Of a stretch of 64,000 nucleotides of DNA, positions 17,301 through 25,436 are shown piece by piece. Made by a program: the position numbers and the translations under genes. The DNA comes from Verrucomicrobiaceae bacterium E54 (GTDB taxonomy: Bacteria > Verrucomicrobiota > Verrucomicrobiia > Verrucomicrobiales > Akkermansiaceae): contig JAKZES010000017.1 of assembly GCA_022548915.1 (NCBI GenBank), positions 1 through 64,000 on the forward strand, given 5' to 3'. The notes under the pieces are model-generated. The model was not told the origin of the DNA and ran no database searches. It saw only the letters and a program-made list of their open reading frames with translations. Every line of letters begins with the position of its first letter. The first letter of the stretch is position 1.

Positions 17301-17837
17301 ACGAGCAAGATTCACGGCGGGAACTTTGACTTGCCCCGTCGCGGTGGTTCCCAGCGTTCCACTACCGACCAGCTCGATGGAATTGCTTGAAGCGAGTTCG
17401 GTCTCAACCGTCTCCAACTCCGAGGTGGCATTCGGTTGGCCGGACACAATCCACGAACGGAACGTGGGGTCGGGCCGGTCGACGGAAGTCGATGACCAGG
17501 CATCGTAGACTCCCGTCCAGTGGAGATTGCCGGCAGCGGCCCGGTTCGCTTCGCCATCGCTGCCGGGCTTTGCAAGCTGACCGGCCGTCATGGAGATTCG
17601 TTGATCGGGCCCGAGTTGCTTCTGCAATTGGGCCACAGCCATCACCAATGCCATTCGGGCATTGGACCGGGCCTCGGCCTGGGCGAGCTGCTTGGCCGAG
17701 CTTCGGAGCGTCACCGAAGACAATGAAAGCAACCCGATCGCCAGCAGGGAAAGCAGCACCATCAGCGAGACCGTCACAACCAGCGCAAACCCCTGCCGCA
17801 TCAAGGTTTGTTGAACCTTTTTTCTCCGAAGCTCCAT
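14322..17837 (-). CDS. giant prepilin-like protein (Verru_Chthon cassette A type)
   Basis: A 1,171-residue protein from the ATG at 17837. A basic leader ends in RQG, followed by FALVVTVSLMVLLSLLAIG, a prepilin-type hydrophobic helix without Glu at position 5, then a pilin-like helix (AEARSNARMALVMAVAQLQ). The rest is a large soluble region with beta-rich segments and a C-terminal helical part (DFVNRRIGGDEEL). Architecture and length fit the lineage-specific Verru_Chthon cassette protein A family, as I remember that family. The other cassette members are not adjacent. TTG at 17891 is an alternative start but ignores the better ATG. Confidence 0.75.
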   Translation of the reverse strand: MELRRKKVQQTLMRQGFALVVTVSLMVLLSLLAIGLLSLSSVTLRSSAKQLAQAEARSNARMALVMAVAQLQKQLGPDQRISMTAGQLAKPGSDGEANRAAAGNLHWTGVYDAWSSTSVDRPDPTFRSWIVSGQPNATSELETVETELASSNSIELVGSGTLGTTATGQVKVPAVNLARDGSPGGRLAWWVGDQGVKAALGTPAPAEGDTLAVVRNNIQAAPRNAVELAEVADTRPFSLLATDDPRLPKVTSWQQSAHLVADPDGPRPLFHDLSAFSTGMLTNVRSGGFRKDLSMKMETYTDPPDLSDPENILYTVRSDMTGNDEVGVNFMELWSYYHLYKELNYGGGLNYTTGGNLPSTAPYLQTKRTEDELNTDPWDRLKHPVTINYQTIYSFEADPHPSEAGKYVIWLNFDPVVTLWNPLDVAVDIPRHLVNGSPRWNYLYSFWMIPYDINISINGGPDIRCSILKSSNWKNDGNFLKLNAGVAETLTLKPGEVVKISQDGDLSSDQRGQSVGGWEGFNGKKGFNYGGGARVPLVAETSSLTNAADVDRVVVSPNDTISYSVTPRQRAESGNSPKFALTHVWLNLGGRGGSLQSFMSVDSRVGYSRVQVGEQRRYGQYWGPNPLDIRADEHPEVFPVIDGPSMTRDLPVGALISEKVPFMLHSYFVKTEEENLSGSRTMARFNPRAYSLNFYDLSKRERDMMPFETTTIGMTSWLDAPLDESLSGQGYFGSSLGAEFGSNFVTTHSVPRQPIISLAALQHSCANGFNMPNRGLPCFDGRKPDHTNRIYPLEPQISHAIGNSLAPSVIPPDKTTYNISGYPHPLADHSYLANRELWDDYFLSGIAPQPTPAFSEAKDQETVAREFFGEQKELPTARYLPDLGGRDPEELVDSWFSGGRPTQDSIREVAGYLRVDGMFNVNSTSVEAWKAVLGALKDREVVVRSDSGAETIDDADGDTPVASLFGPFAEIIEDQAAMQPEQWNGRRTLSDDEIDSLARGIVREVRRRGPFLSLADFVNRRIGGDEELARSGAIQSALDSDEVTVNRRQNSGRSVSGATAGRFEFPEAEQGVMHYGAPSIVRQADILTPIAPVLSVRSDSFIIRSYGESVDAGGKVLARAWCEAVVERQSDYIDGADTPETEAADLTEAVNREFGRQFRIVSFRWLNPREV

Positions 17838-17842
17838 GGATA

Positions 17843-17863
17843 GTGTGTTGGCATAATACACAC
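17843..17863 (-). promoter_or_regulatory. possible promoter/operator ahead of the giant prepilin-like gene
   Basis: gtgtgt at 17843-17848 and acacac at 17858-17863 form an inverted repeat with a 9-bp spacer. It overlaps a TATTAT -10-like hexamer on the minus strand (17858-17853), close to the ATG at 17837. No good -35 is seen at the usual distance. Confidence 0.3.
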
Positions 17864-17990
17864 ACAATCGTTTGCAACCTGAAATTCTCAAGCACTTCGG
17901 TTGAGCGATCCCCCTCGAACTCGAGGTCCCCGTTGCCTGCCCTAGATCCCTCGATAGACGGATCCGGTTTCCCCGCGTAAGACAGCTTCA

Positions 17991-20900
17991 ATGATCCGCT
18001 GGTTCGCGCGCAACCACATCGCCGCCAACTTCCTGATGCTTGCCATCATGTTGGCCGGGGTGTGGTCGTACATGAAGCGCGTTCCGCTGGAGGTCCAGCC
18101 CTCGCTGCTCTTCAACGAGGTCCGGATCGAGGTCGAATACCGGGGTGGCAGCCCCGCCGATGTGGAAAAGGCCGTGGTGATCCCGGTCGAGCAGGCCCTC
18201 GAAGGCCTGCCCGGCGTCAAAGTGATCGAATCCGACGCCCGCTCGGGCTCCGGCCAGATCACGCTCGAGGCCCGCGACAACACCGACGTCCGCGACCTGC
18301 TCGACGAGGTCAACCTGCGGATGGAGCGCATTCCCGCCCTGCCGCCCGAAACCGAACCGCCACGGGTCTACATCCCCGACACCGCGAAATGGTTCGACGT
18401 CATCAAGGTGGCCGTGACCGGAGAAATGGACGAGCCGGACCTGGTCAAGGCCGCCCGCAGGATCCGCGACGACCTGCAGGAACTGCCGGGAATTTCCCAG
18501 GCCCTGATCCAGGGCGAAACCCGTCCGGAGATTTCGATCGAGGCGGACCTCGAGCGACTCCGCGACTTCGGACTCGGCTTTGCCGACCTCGCCGACGCGG
18601 TGCGTCGCAGTTCGGTCGACCTCCCCGCCGGCAACATCATCACGGACGAGGGCAACATGATCATTCGCACCAAGGGCCAGGCCTACGACAAGGAGGGCTT
18701 CGCCGAGATCGTGATCCGCAACGACAAGGGTGCCGACGTCCGGCTCGAGGAGGTCGCCCGGATCAACGACGGCTACGAGGAGAACCGCAAGCTGCTCCGC
18801 TTCAACGGCAAGCCGGCGCTGCTCGTCGAGGTCCTGCGCCTCAACGAGGAGAACGCCCTGCAAATCGCGGATCGGGTGAAGCAGTACGTCGCGCAGCAGA
18901 ACGAGCGCTTTCCGGAAGGCATCGAGCTGTTCATCTGGGACGACAGCTCGGTCGAGCTTCGCGGACGGCTCGGAACCCTCGCGCAGAGCATGCTGCAGGG
19001 CGGGTTCCTGGTGATTCTGGTTCTCGGTCTCTTCCTCCGCCCGAGCCTCGCGTTCTGGGTCGTGCTGGGCATTCCCGTGGCCTTCTCCGGGGGGCTGCTG
19101 GCGCTGCCGGAATTCGACCTCACGCTCAACACGATGAGCATCTTCGGTTTCATCATCGTGATCGGGCTGGTGGTCGATGACGCCATCGTCACCTCCGAGC
19201 ACGTTTACACCAAGCTGAGGGCGGGCGAGGACCCGCTGGAAGCGGCGGTGACGGGGGCCAAGGAAGTGGCGGTCCCGGTCACCTTCGGGGCCCTGACCAC
19301 CATCGTCGCCTTTCTTCCGCTCCTCAGCTTCGAGGGATTCTACGGCAACTACACCCGCCAGATACCACCGGTGGTGGCGGCGGTTCTGATCTTCTCCCTG
19401 ATCGAGACCAAGCTGATCCTCCCGTGCCACCTGAAGAGCATCAAGGTCGGCCGGACCAACCTCGGACCCTTCGCACGCTTCCAGAAGATGATCGCCGACG
19501 GCCTGGAGCAATTCGTCGAGCGCGCCTTCCGGCCGTCCCTCGCCGCGGCCACCCGCCACCGCTACACCACCCTGGCGGTCTTCATCGCGGTCGGCATCAC
19601 CTGCTTCGGCTACGTTGCCAGCGGCCGCATGGGCTTTGTCAACATGCCCTCGATCGACCGCAACCGGATCACCGCGATGCTGCGCCTGCCCCGCGACACG
19701 CCGCTGGAGGTCACCGACGAGCACGTGCGCCGGATCGAGGGCGCCCTCAATCAAATCAAGCGCGAGTTCGTCGACCCGGGGACCGGCCAACCCCTCATCC
19801 TCGACGTGCTCACCAGCACCGGCGGCTATCCGGCATGGTCCGAATCGGAATCCGACGAGGGATTCATCCTCGCCTCCATTCTCGATCCCGGCGACCGCAG
19901 CGAACCCGGCCCCCGCAACAGCGACATCGCCAAGCGCTGGAAGGAACTGGTCGGCCCCATCCCGGAGGCCCGATCATTCTGGATCTCCGGCGATCGCGGC
20001 CGCCGCTACGGCGGCGGCGACGAGCTCGAGTCGATCGAAATCAAAATCCGGGGCCCCAACAACGACCTCAAGGCGGAACTCGCCGAGCGTGTCGAGGAAA
20101 CCCTCGAATCCTACGCGGAGATCTCCAGCGCGTGGTCCGACATCGGCCGCACCCGCAACGAGATCCACCTCAGCCTCAAGCCGGAGGGTGAGTCGCTCGG
20201 GCTCACCCAGCGCGACCTGGGCCGGCAGGTCCGGGGGGCTTTTTTCGGGGAGATGGCGCAGCGGGTTCAGCGCGACCGCGACGACATCCGGGTGATGGTC
20301 CGGCTCCCCCGCGAGCAGCGGGAATCGCTCCAAACCCTCGAAGACCTGCGCATCCGGACCCCGGATGGAGGGACTCCCCCGCTGCACAGCGTGGCCAATG
20401 TCGAACTCGTTCCCGCCAACGCGCGGATCCGGCGGATCGACGGCGCCCAGGTGACCTCCGTCGCCGCCACTCCGGTCGACGAGAACGTCAACGTGATCCA
20501 GATCGCGGAAAGCGTGCGCCCCCGCATCGATGCCATCATCAACGAATACCCGGAGTATTCCTGGGTATTCGATGGATACGTGCGGGAGCACGAGGAAACC
20601 GGCAACACGGTGTGGCTCACCAGTGTCGCCCTGTTTCTCGCGCTCTACGCCCTGCTCGCCATCCCCTTCCGCTCCCTGGCCCAACCTTTCGTCGTCCTGC
20701 TGGCGGTGCCTTTCGGCATCATTGGCGCCCTTGCCGGACACCTGATCCTCGACATCACCCCCTCCTACCTCTCGATCTTCGGAATGCTGGCGCTCGCCGG
20801 CGTGGTGGTGAACGACTCGCTGGTCATGGTCGACTTCACCAACCAACGAAGACGCAACGGCGATGCCACCATGGACGCCGTCGTCGATGCCGGTTCGCGC

Positions 20901-21188
20901 CGGTTCCGCCCCATCATCCTGACCTCGCTGACCACCTTCGTCGGCCTCCTCCCGTTGATGCTCGACCGGTCGCTGCAGGCGCAGTTTCTCATCCCGATGG
21001 CGGTGTCGCTCGGCTTCGGCATTCTCTTCGCCACCTTCATCACGCTTTACCTCGTCCCCTCCGCCTATCTGGTGATGGAAGACATCCTGAGGACGATCAG
21101 CCGGGCCTGGGCCTGGTACAAGCGACCGTTTTCCGACGATCCGGAGCCGGCTCCACGCCTGCCAGCATCCTCGGATCCGCAGTCCTGA
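17991..21188 (+). CDS. RND-family efflux permease
   Basis: A 1,065-residue inner-membrane RND pump, the usual length for HAE/HME-type AcrB-like proteins. Hydrophobic helix 1 is at the N-terminus (RNHIAANFLMLAIMLAGVW). Two large periplasmic loops follow, with duplicated halves and proton-relay acidic residues in helix 4 (GLVVDDAIVTSEHVY). The second-half helices include LALAGVVVNDSLVMVDFTN. No membrane-fusion or TolC-like partner lies next to it, which is unusual because these are normally in one operon. Substrate specificity cannot be read from the sequence. Confidence 0.93.
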   Translation: MIRWFARNHIAANFLMLAIMLAGVWSYMKRVPLEVQPSLLFNEVRIEVEYRGGSPADVEKAVVIPVEQALEGLPGVKVIESDARSGSGQITLEARDNTDVRDLLDEVNLRMERIPALPPETEPPRVYIPDTAKWFDVIKVAVTGEMDEPDLVKAARRIRDDLQELPGISQALIQGETRPEISIEADLERLRDFGLGFADLADAVRRSSVDLPAGNIITDEGNMIIRTKGQAYDKEGFAEIVIRNDKGADVRLEEVARINDGYEENRKLLRFNGKPALLVEVLRLNEENALQIADRVKQYVAQQNERFPEGIELFIWDDSSVELRGRLGTLAQSMLQGGFLVILVLGLFLRPSLAFWVVLGIPVAFSGGLLALPEFDLTLNTMSIFGFIIVIGLVVDDAIVTSEHVYTKLRAGEDPLEAAVTGAKEVAVPVTFGALTTIVAFLPLLSFEGFYGNYTRQIPPVVAAVLIFSLIETKLILPCHLKSIKVGRTNLGPFARFQKMIADGLEQFVERAFRPSLAAATRHRYTTLAVFIAVGITCFGYVASGRMGFVNMPSIDRNRITAMLRLPRDTPLEVTDEHVRRIEGALNQIKREFVDPGTGQPLILDVLTSTGGYPAWSESESDEGFILASILDPGDRSEPGPRNSDIAKRWKELVGPIPEARSFWISGDRGRRYGGGDELESIEIKIRGPNNDLKAELAERVEETLESYAEISSAWSDIGRTRNEIHLSLKPEGESLGLTQRDLGRQVRGAFFGEMAQRVQRDRDDIRVMVRLPREQRESLQTLEDLRIRTPDGGTPPLHSVANVELVPANARIRRIDGAQVTSVAATPVDENVNVIQIAESVRPRIDAIINEYPEYSWVFDGYVREHEETGNTVWLTSVALFLALYALLAIPFRSLAQPFVVLLAVPFGIIGALAGHLILDITPSYLSIFGMLALAGVVVNDSLVMVDFTNQRRRNGDATMDAVVDAGSRRFRPIILTSLTTFVGLLPLMLDRSLQAQFLIPMAVSLGFGILFATFITLYLVPSAYLVMEDILRTISRAWAWYKRPFSDDPEPAPRLPASSDPQS

Positions 21189-21322
21189 GGCCCCGGCAAT
21201 CCAAGCCTGGATGCCGCTTCCCCACCCAGACATCTCCTTTAGGAAACTGAAATATTTGTCTGGAAGCCATTGAAGGCTCCGGGTAAAAAGCGTGCGGCTG
21301 TCCCGCCACCTTCTCCCACAGA

Positions 21323-21937
21323 ATGCCCTCTGCCAGCGAGCACACCCACCACATTCGCGTCCGGAACACGCAGCTCGAAATGGATCACGACCGCCCGACC
21401 TCGGGTGGTGAGGATGTCGACGGTCGTCTGCGCCTCGCCCAGACCCAGCTCGAGGAATTGCAGGCTCAGCGCGAGGAACTCGAGCGCCTCAAACAGGAGA
21501 CCGAGATGCTCAACGCCCGCCGACGCGACCTGATCGCCTCGCAGGTGGAAATGACCGAGCGCCTGTCCTCCTCCGCGACCCTGATCGACCGGCAGATTTT
21601 CGAGATGCGCCAGGAAATCGACGACCTCGAACAATGCCGCGCCTGCTTCAACGGCCACCTCACCAAGATCGAGAAACTCAATCCCGAGGGATGGTCCCGT
21701 GAACAGATGGAGACGAATCTCGACCGGGCCCAGGCCATCGTCGAGCACGCCGAGGACGAATACGGCCAGGCCGCCGACCACTTTTCGCGCACCCGCAGCG
21801 CCTCGATCTTCTCCGGCATCCGCAGTGCCCGCAGCCATCGCGGCGAATTCGCCCAGCACTTCATCCGCGGACTCGCCTTCAATCTGCCGATCCTCGTGCT
21901 CGGAGGCGCGGCGATCGCCGTCTATCTTCTCCGTTGA
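21323..21937 (+). CDS. hypothetical coiled-coil protein with C-terminal membrane anchor
   Basis: A 204-residue protein. Residues ~35-95 and ~115-150 are heptad-rich coiled coil (QLEELQAQREELERLKQET). A single hydrophobic helix lies at the extreme C-terminus (FNLPILVLGGAAIAVYLL), giving a tail-anchored layout. No family is recognised. It is followed after 6 bases by another coiled-coil, tail-anchored gene, so the two probably act together at the membrane. Confidence 0.75.
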   Translation: MPSASEHTHHIRVRNTQLEMDHDRPTSGGEDVDGRLRLAQTQLEELQAQREELERLKQETEMLNARRRDLIASQVEMTERLSSSATLIDRQIFEMRQEIDDLEQCRACFNGHLTKIEKLNPEGWSREQMETNLDRAQAIVEHAEDEYGQAADHFSRTRSASIFSGIRSARSHRGEFAQHFIRGLAFNLPILVLGGAAIAVYLLR

Positions 21938-21943
21938 TCCACG

Positions 21944-22261
21944 ATGACCCTGACCCGCAGTCGAAAGCCCGGCGAGCTGGATGAGCTGGAGCTTCGCCGC
22001 CGTGAGCTCGACGAGCGGATCGCCGAGCTTGAAGGCATGCCCGAGCAACTCGAGTTGGAGATCCGGGAGCGTGAGGAAACCCTGCCGCCCCCGGAGGATC
22101 TCGCCGAGCGTGAGCGCCAGCGGCACTTCGAGGAGCAGGCCGCGCGGGGCCAGATCCGCAACGAGCGCCGCACCCAGGGCCGCAGCCTGCTGCTGATGTT
22201 CCTCCTGCTGACCGCCACCGCTGCGGTGATTTCCTGGATCGTCCAACTCGCCAACGGCTGA
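21944..22261 (+). CDS. small coiled-coil tail-anchored protein
   Basis: A 105-residue protein: a very acidic/basic coiled coil over residues 8-75 (ELDELELRRRELDERIAEL) and a C-terminal membrane helix (LLLMFLLLTATAAVISWIV). It shares its layout with the upstream gene and probably forms an operon with it. No family was recognised. The repeated Glu/Arg heptads suggest homo- or hetero-oligomerisation with the neighbour. Confidence 0.75.
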   Translation: MTLTRSRKPGELDELELRRRELDERIAELEGMPEQLELEIREREETLPPPEDLAERERQRHFEEQAARGQIRNERRTQGRSLLLMFLLLTATAAVISWIVQLANG

Positions 22262-22308
22262 GCTTTCGATCCTTGCCCGGAAACCAAACGAGGCCACACT
22301 CACGGCAA

Positions 22309-23253
22309 ATGAACTGCCAGCTTATCGCCTTCACCGGCCTCCTGTCCCTCGCCAGCGTTGCCGCTGAGTCGCTCGCTGTGGAGCAATTCGAGTCGATCGA
22401 GGAGACGAAGGGAATGGACATCACCCAGTTCATCGACGTGCTCTCCACGCGGGTCGTCCACACCTCCGGCATGGAGTTCGACGGACCGACCCGTGGCGAC
22501 GCGGACTTCACCTCCGCCGGTGTGTTCGCACTGCTGGGCCTCAACGAATTCGCCCCCGACTGGTTCTGGGTTCCGGCTTTCCGCTACGAGTACTCCGACC
22601 TCGACATCAACGCGGCTCCCTTCGGCGCCAACCCAGCCGCGCCCGCCCTCGACAACGATCTGCACCGGCTTTCGCTCCAGAGCTTCATCATCAACACGCC
22701 CGAGGACTCGAAGTGGATGCATGGCGCCTACCTGATGGCAGGGGTAAACTCGGACTTCGCCGGGGTCAGCTCCCGCGACATCGACGTGGCGGCAGCCATC
22801 GGTTCCGGCTACCGCTTCACGGATCGGTTCATGCTGGGTTTCGGCGTATTCGGTTCCAACCTGCTCAACGATCCCTTCATCATTCCCGCCGCGGTCTTCT
22901 TCTGGATGCCCACCGACGACTGGCTGGTCAGCTACTACGGACCACGCTTCGTCGCCCGACGCGAGTTCGGCGACAACATCCGTTTCGGCTTCGAGGCCGG
23001 ATGGAACGGCGGCTGGTGGGGCATCGACGCCTTCGGCAGTCGCAGTCGGCTGGATGTGAACTCACTCCGCACGGGCCTCTACTACCGCCAGCGCATCGCC
23101 GGCGAGGCATGGTTCGAAGTGGGCGCGGGCTACACTTTCCTCAACGAGATCCAGATCCTCTCTCCCGGCGGCCGCGAGAACTTCCCGGGTGTGCTCGGAG
23201 AAACCGATCCGGCCCCATACGTCTCCGTCGGCTTCAGTCTGCGCCGCTGGTAG
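22309..23253 (+). CDS. outer-membrane beta-barrel protein (DUF6268-like)
   Basis: About 314 residues from the ATG at 22309, which puts a signal peptide first (LIAFTGLLSLASVAA); an upstream TTG at 22273 would spoil it. The mature protein has alternating aromatic beta-strands and ends in FSLRRW, with a C-terminal aromatic residue as in outer-membrane barrels. Repeated phrases such as WFWVPAFRYEYSDLDI and GYRFTDRFMLGFGVFGSN support a barrel of the DUF6268 kind. The function is unknown. Its 3' end overlaps the convergent SET-domain gene by 20 bp. Confidence 0.78.
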   Translation: MNCQLIAFTGLLSLASVAAESLAVEQFESIEETKGMDITQFIDVLSTRVVHTSGMEFDGPTRGDADFTSAGVFALLGLNEFAPDWFWVPAFRYEYSDLDINAAPFGANPAAPALDNDLHRLSLQSFIINTPEDSKWMHGAYLMAGVNSDFAGVSSRDIDVAAAIGSGYRFTDRFMLGFGVFGSNLLNDPFIIPAAVFFWMPTDDWLVSYYGPRFVARREFGDNIRFGFEAGWNGGWWGIDAFGSRSRLDVNSLRTGLYYRQRIAGEAWFEVGAGYTFLNEIQILSPGGRENFPGVLGETDPAPYVSVGFSLRRW

Positions 23254-23794
23254 CGAGTGCCTTCCTGAGTTCATCCCACTGATCGCGGCTGACGATGTAG
23301 CCGACGCAGTTGTCGCTGCCACAGCGGCAGGGGTGATCCTCGTAGCACTCGATGTCGAAGCCGTAGTCGAAGCCCAGCTCCTCGCCCTTGGAGATGTCCC
23401 GCAAGGCGTAGATGAAGATCTGCTTGCCCTCGATCCAAGCCTCGCAGTTCGGGTCGCAGGAATGGTTGATCAGCCGGGCCGTGTTCCAGGGGACGTTGCC
23501 GTCGATGTCGTAGCGCTTGCTCAGCGTGAAAATGTAGACCGCCGCATCGCCCGTCTGCTCGGCATGCTCATGCTGCTTCCAGGCGCGCTTCTCGCTCTCC
23601 TCCTTGTCGATGAGTTCCCCGACGTATTCGATGATCCGGGTGCCCTCGGGAATGTCCTCGGCGGCATAGACCCCGTGACCGTGGATCTTCGACCCCCGCA
23701 CCTCCACGAGAGGGCTCTGGCCGCGCTCCCACAACTCGGTGAGCTTGCGGCGCAAACGTGCCTCCTCCTTCAGCTTCCTGCCCTTTTTCCCCAT
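23234..23794 (-). CDS. SET-domain protein-lysine methyltransferase
   Basis: A 186-residue protein. After a basic N-terminus come the SET motifs: GHGVYA (residues 39-44), the SAM/active-site pseudoknot strand RLINHSCDPNC (~108-117), catalytic Tyr144 in ELGFDYGF, and a post-SET-like cluster CRCGSDNC (156-163) that can bind zinc. Bacterial SET proteins are scattered and resemble eukaryotic ones. Targets are unknown; ribosomal or DNA-binding proteins are possible. The gene overlaps the end of the barrel gene and sits 15 bp downstream of a secreted-protein gene on the same strand. Confidence 0.92.
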   Translation of the reverse strand: MGKKGRKLKEEARLRRKLTELWERGQSPLVEVRGSKIHGHGVYAAEDIPEGTRIIEYVGELIDKEESEKRAWKQHEHAEQTGDAAVYIFTLSKRYDIDGNVPWNTARLINHSCDPNCEAWIEGKQIFIYALRDISKGEELGFDYGFDIECYEDHPCRCGSDNCVGYIVSRDQWDELRKALATSGAD

Positions 23795-23809
23795 CGTCTT
23801 CTGAAAATC

Positions 23810-24406
23810 CTAGTCGGCAACCTCGCGCTTCACCGGTGGCAACTCCATGTTCGCCGGGAGGCTGGCGAAGAGCGAACGCAGGTCGGAGACCGACACGTCC
23901 GACCCGTTGATGAAGCTCCAGTTGTTCCGCCCCTTGTCGGCGATCGCCACCTGGAATCCGTGGCTGTTGATCACGTAGGTCTGCGGGGGATCCCCCTGCA
24001 TGATCCGGAACTGGGTCACGGTCGGGATCAACAGCAGCCACTTGTCGAAGACCGGAGCCGCCTCCGCATCGCCGTCGTCCAGCGGCTTGCCGGGCCACAC
24101 CTCGTAGACCCGGGGAGCGCCCTGCGTCTTGAAGGAAATGATGCCCACTCCGTTGCGGGCCATCTCCTCACCGATCCCCTCGAGTTGCTCCTCGAGCTTC
24201 TCGATGCCACCGAACCTCTTGGCCATCCGCTTCTTCCACTGCGGATACATGCTGTCGATCGCCGCCTTGTGGTCGCCGAGGACCACCCGCTTTCCGAGGG
24301 CCTCCACCGCAGCGATCGCCGACGTCGTGACCTCGCGTGGAGCCACGGTCTGCGCACCGGCCGGAGTGCCGGCGGCGAGAAGCACGGCGGGCAGGATCCA
24401 TCTCAT
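23810..24406 (-). CDS. secreted hypothetical protein
   Basis: About 198 residues from the ATG at 24406 (GTG at 24412 is two codons earlier). A signal peptide (WILPAVLLAAGTPAGA) is followed by a helical domain (AAVEALGKRVVLGDHKAAIDSMYPQWKKRMAKRFGG written in parts over residues 35-70) and a mixed C-terminal half. No family name is supported. It lies upstream of the SET gene in the same direction and divergent from parB. Confidence 0.7.
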   Translation of the reverse strand: MRWILPAVLLAAGTPAGAQTVAPREVTTSAIAAVEALGKRVVLGDHKAAIDSMYPQWKKRMAKRFGGIEKLEEQLEGIGEEMARNGVGIISFKTQGAPRVYEVWPGKPLDDGDAEAAPVFDKWLLLIPTVTQFRIMQGDPPQTYVINSHGFQVAIADKGRNNWSFINGSDVSVSDLRSLFASLPANMELPPVKREVAD

Positions 24407-24527
24407 CAGCACCGATGCTCGCCTTCCCTCCGCCCGCCGTCAAGTGCGCCACCCGGGCGGGACGAATCAATTTCCGGATCAAATCGGCTTGGCTTCCATG
24501 AGCCGACTCTGCCAACCTCGTTCCCCA

Positions 24528-25424
24528 ATGGCAAAGCAAGCACTCGGCAAGGGACTCGGCGCACTGATCCGGAAGCAGGGTGACTCTGCATCTGCCGCGG
24601 AATCGGCAGGCGATGAAAGCGCACGGGTGCGCGAGGTTCCCGTCGACCAGGTGATCGCCAGCCCGCTCCAGCCGCGCACGCATTTCATCGAGAGCCCGCT
24701 GGACGAGCTGGTCGAATCGATCCGCCAGCACGGAATCATCCAGCCCCTCATCGTCCGCAAGGTCGACGGCAAGCTGGAGTTGATTGCCGGCGAACGACGC
24801 TGGCGGGCTTCGAAAAAGATTGGTCTTTCGACCGTTCCGGTCATCGAGCGCGAGGCATCCGACCGCGACGTGCTGGAGATGGCGCTCATTGAGAACCTCC
24901 AGCGGGAGGACCTCAATCCCATCGAGGAAGCAACCGGCTACGTCCGCCTGGTCCGCGAATTCTCGATGAAACAGAACGAGATTGCCGGACGCGTCGGCAA
25001 GTCCCGCGCCAGCGTCGCGAATGCCATGCGGCTTCTCGAGCTCCACCCCGATGTGCAGGTGCTCGTCGCCCAGGCGAAGCTCAGCGTCGGCCACGCCAAG
25101 GCCATCCTCGCGATCAAGGACAAGGAGACCCAGCTCGCCGCCGCCGGCAGGATCCTGAAGAAGTCCCTCACCGTCCGCGCCGCCGAACAACTCGCCCGCG
25201 ACCTCGCGTCGCCCGACAAGGCCACTCGCGGCGGCCCGGGGAGGAAATCCGGCACCGGTGAGAACGACCCCCATATCCGGGCCCTCCAGAACAAGCTCCG
25301 CGACCACTTCGCCACCCACGTCAAGGTCCACCATGGATCGACCAAGGGCCGCATCGAGCTGGAATACTACGGCGACGACGACCTGCAGCGCATTCTCGAG
25401 TTGCTGGGCATCGGCGAAATCTAG
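24528..25424 (+). CDS. parB: ParB-family chromosome partitioning protein
   Basis: 298 residues from the ATG at 24528. The start MAKQALGKGLGALI is the classical ParB N-terminus that contacts ParA. The CTPase/nuclease-fold domain carries QPLIVRK, GERRWRA and ENLQREDLNPIEEA. An HTH follows (QNEIAGRVGKSRASVANAMRLL), then a C-terminal dimerisation domain. ParB loads at parS and slides as a CTP-dependent clamp. No parA gene is adjacent and no parS-like palindrome was seen, so the locus is split from the usual parAB pair. Confidence 0.94.
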   Translation: MAKQALGKGLGALIRKQGDSASAAESAGDESARVREVPVDQVIASPLQPRTHFIESPLDELVESIRQHGIIQPLIVRKVDGKLELIAGERRWRASKKIGLSTVPVIEREASDRDVLEMALIENLQREDLNPIEEATGYVRLVREFSMKQNEIAGRVGKSRASVANAMRLLELHPDVQVLVAQAKLSVGHAKAILAIKDKETQLAAAGRILKKSLTVRAAEQLARDLASPDKATRGGPGRKSGTGENDPHIRALQNKLRDHFATHVKVHHGSTKGRIELEYYGDDDLQRILELLGIGEI

Positions 25425-25436
25425 ATTTCTTGGCTC

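Noticed and set aside
17988-19790. 600-codon minus-strand frame
   Set aside because: Antisense of the RND pump, with no motifs. High GC content keeps shadow frames open.
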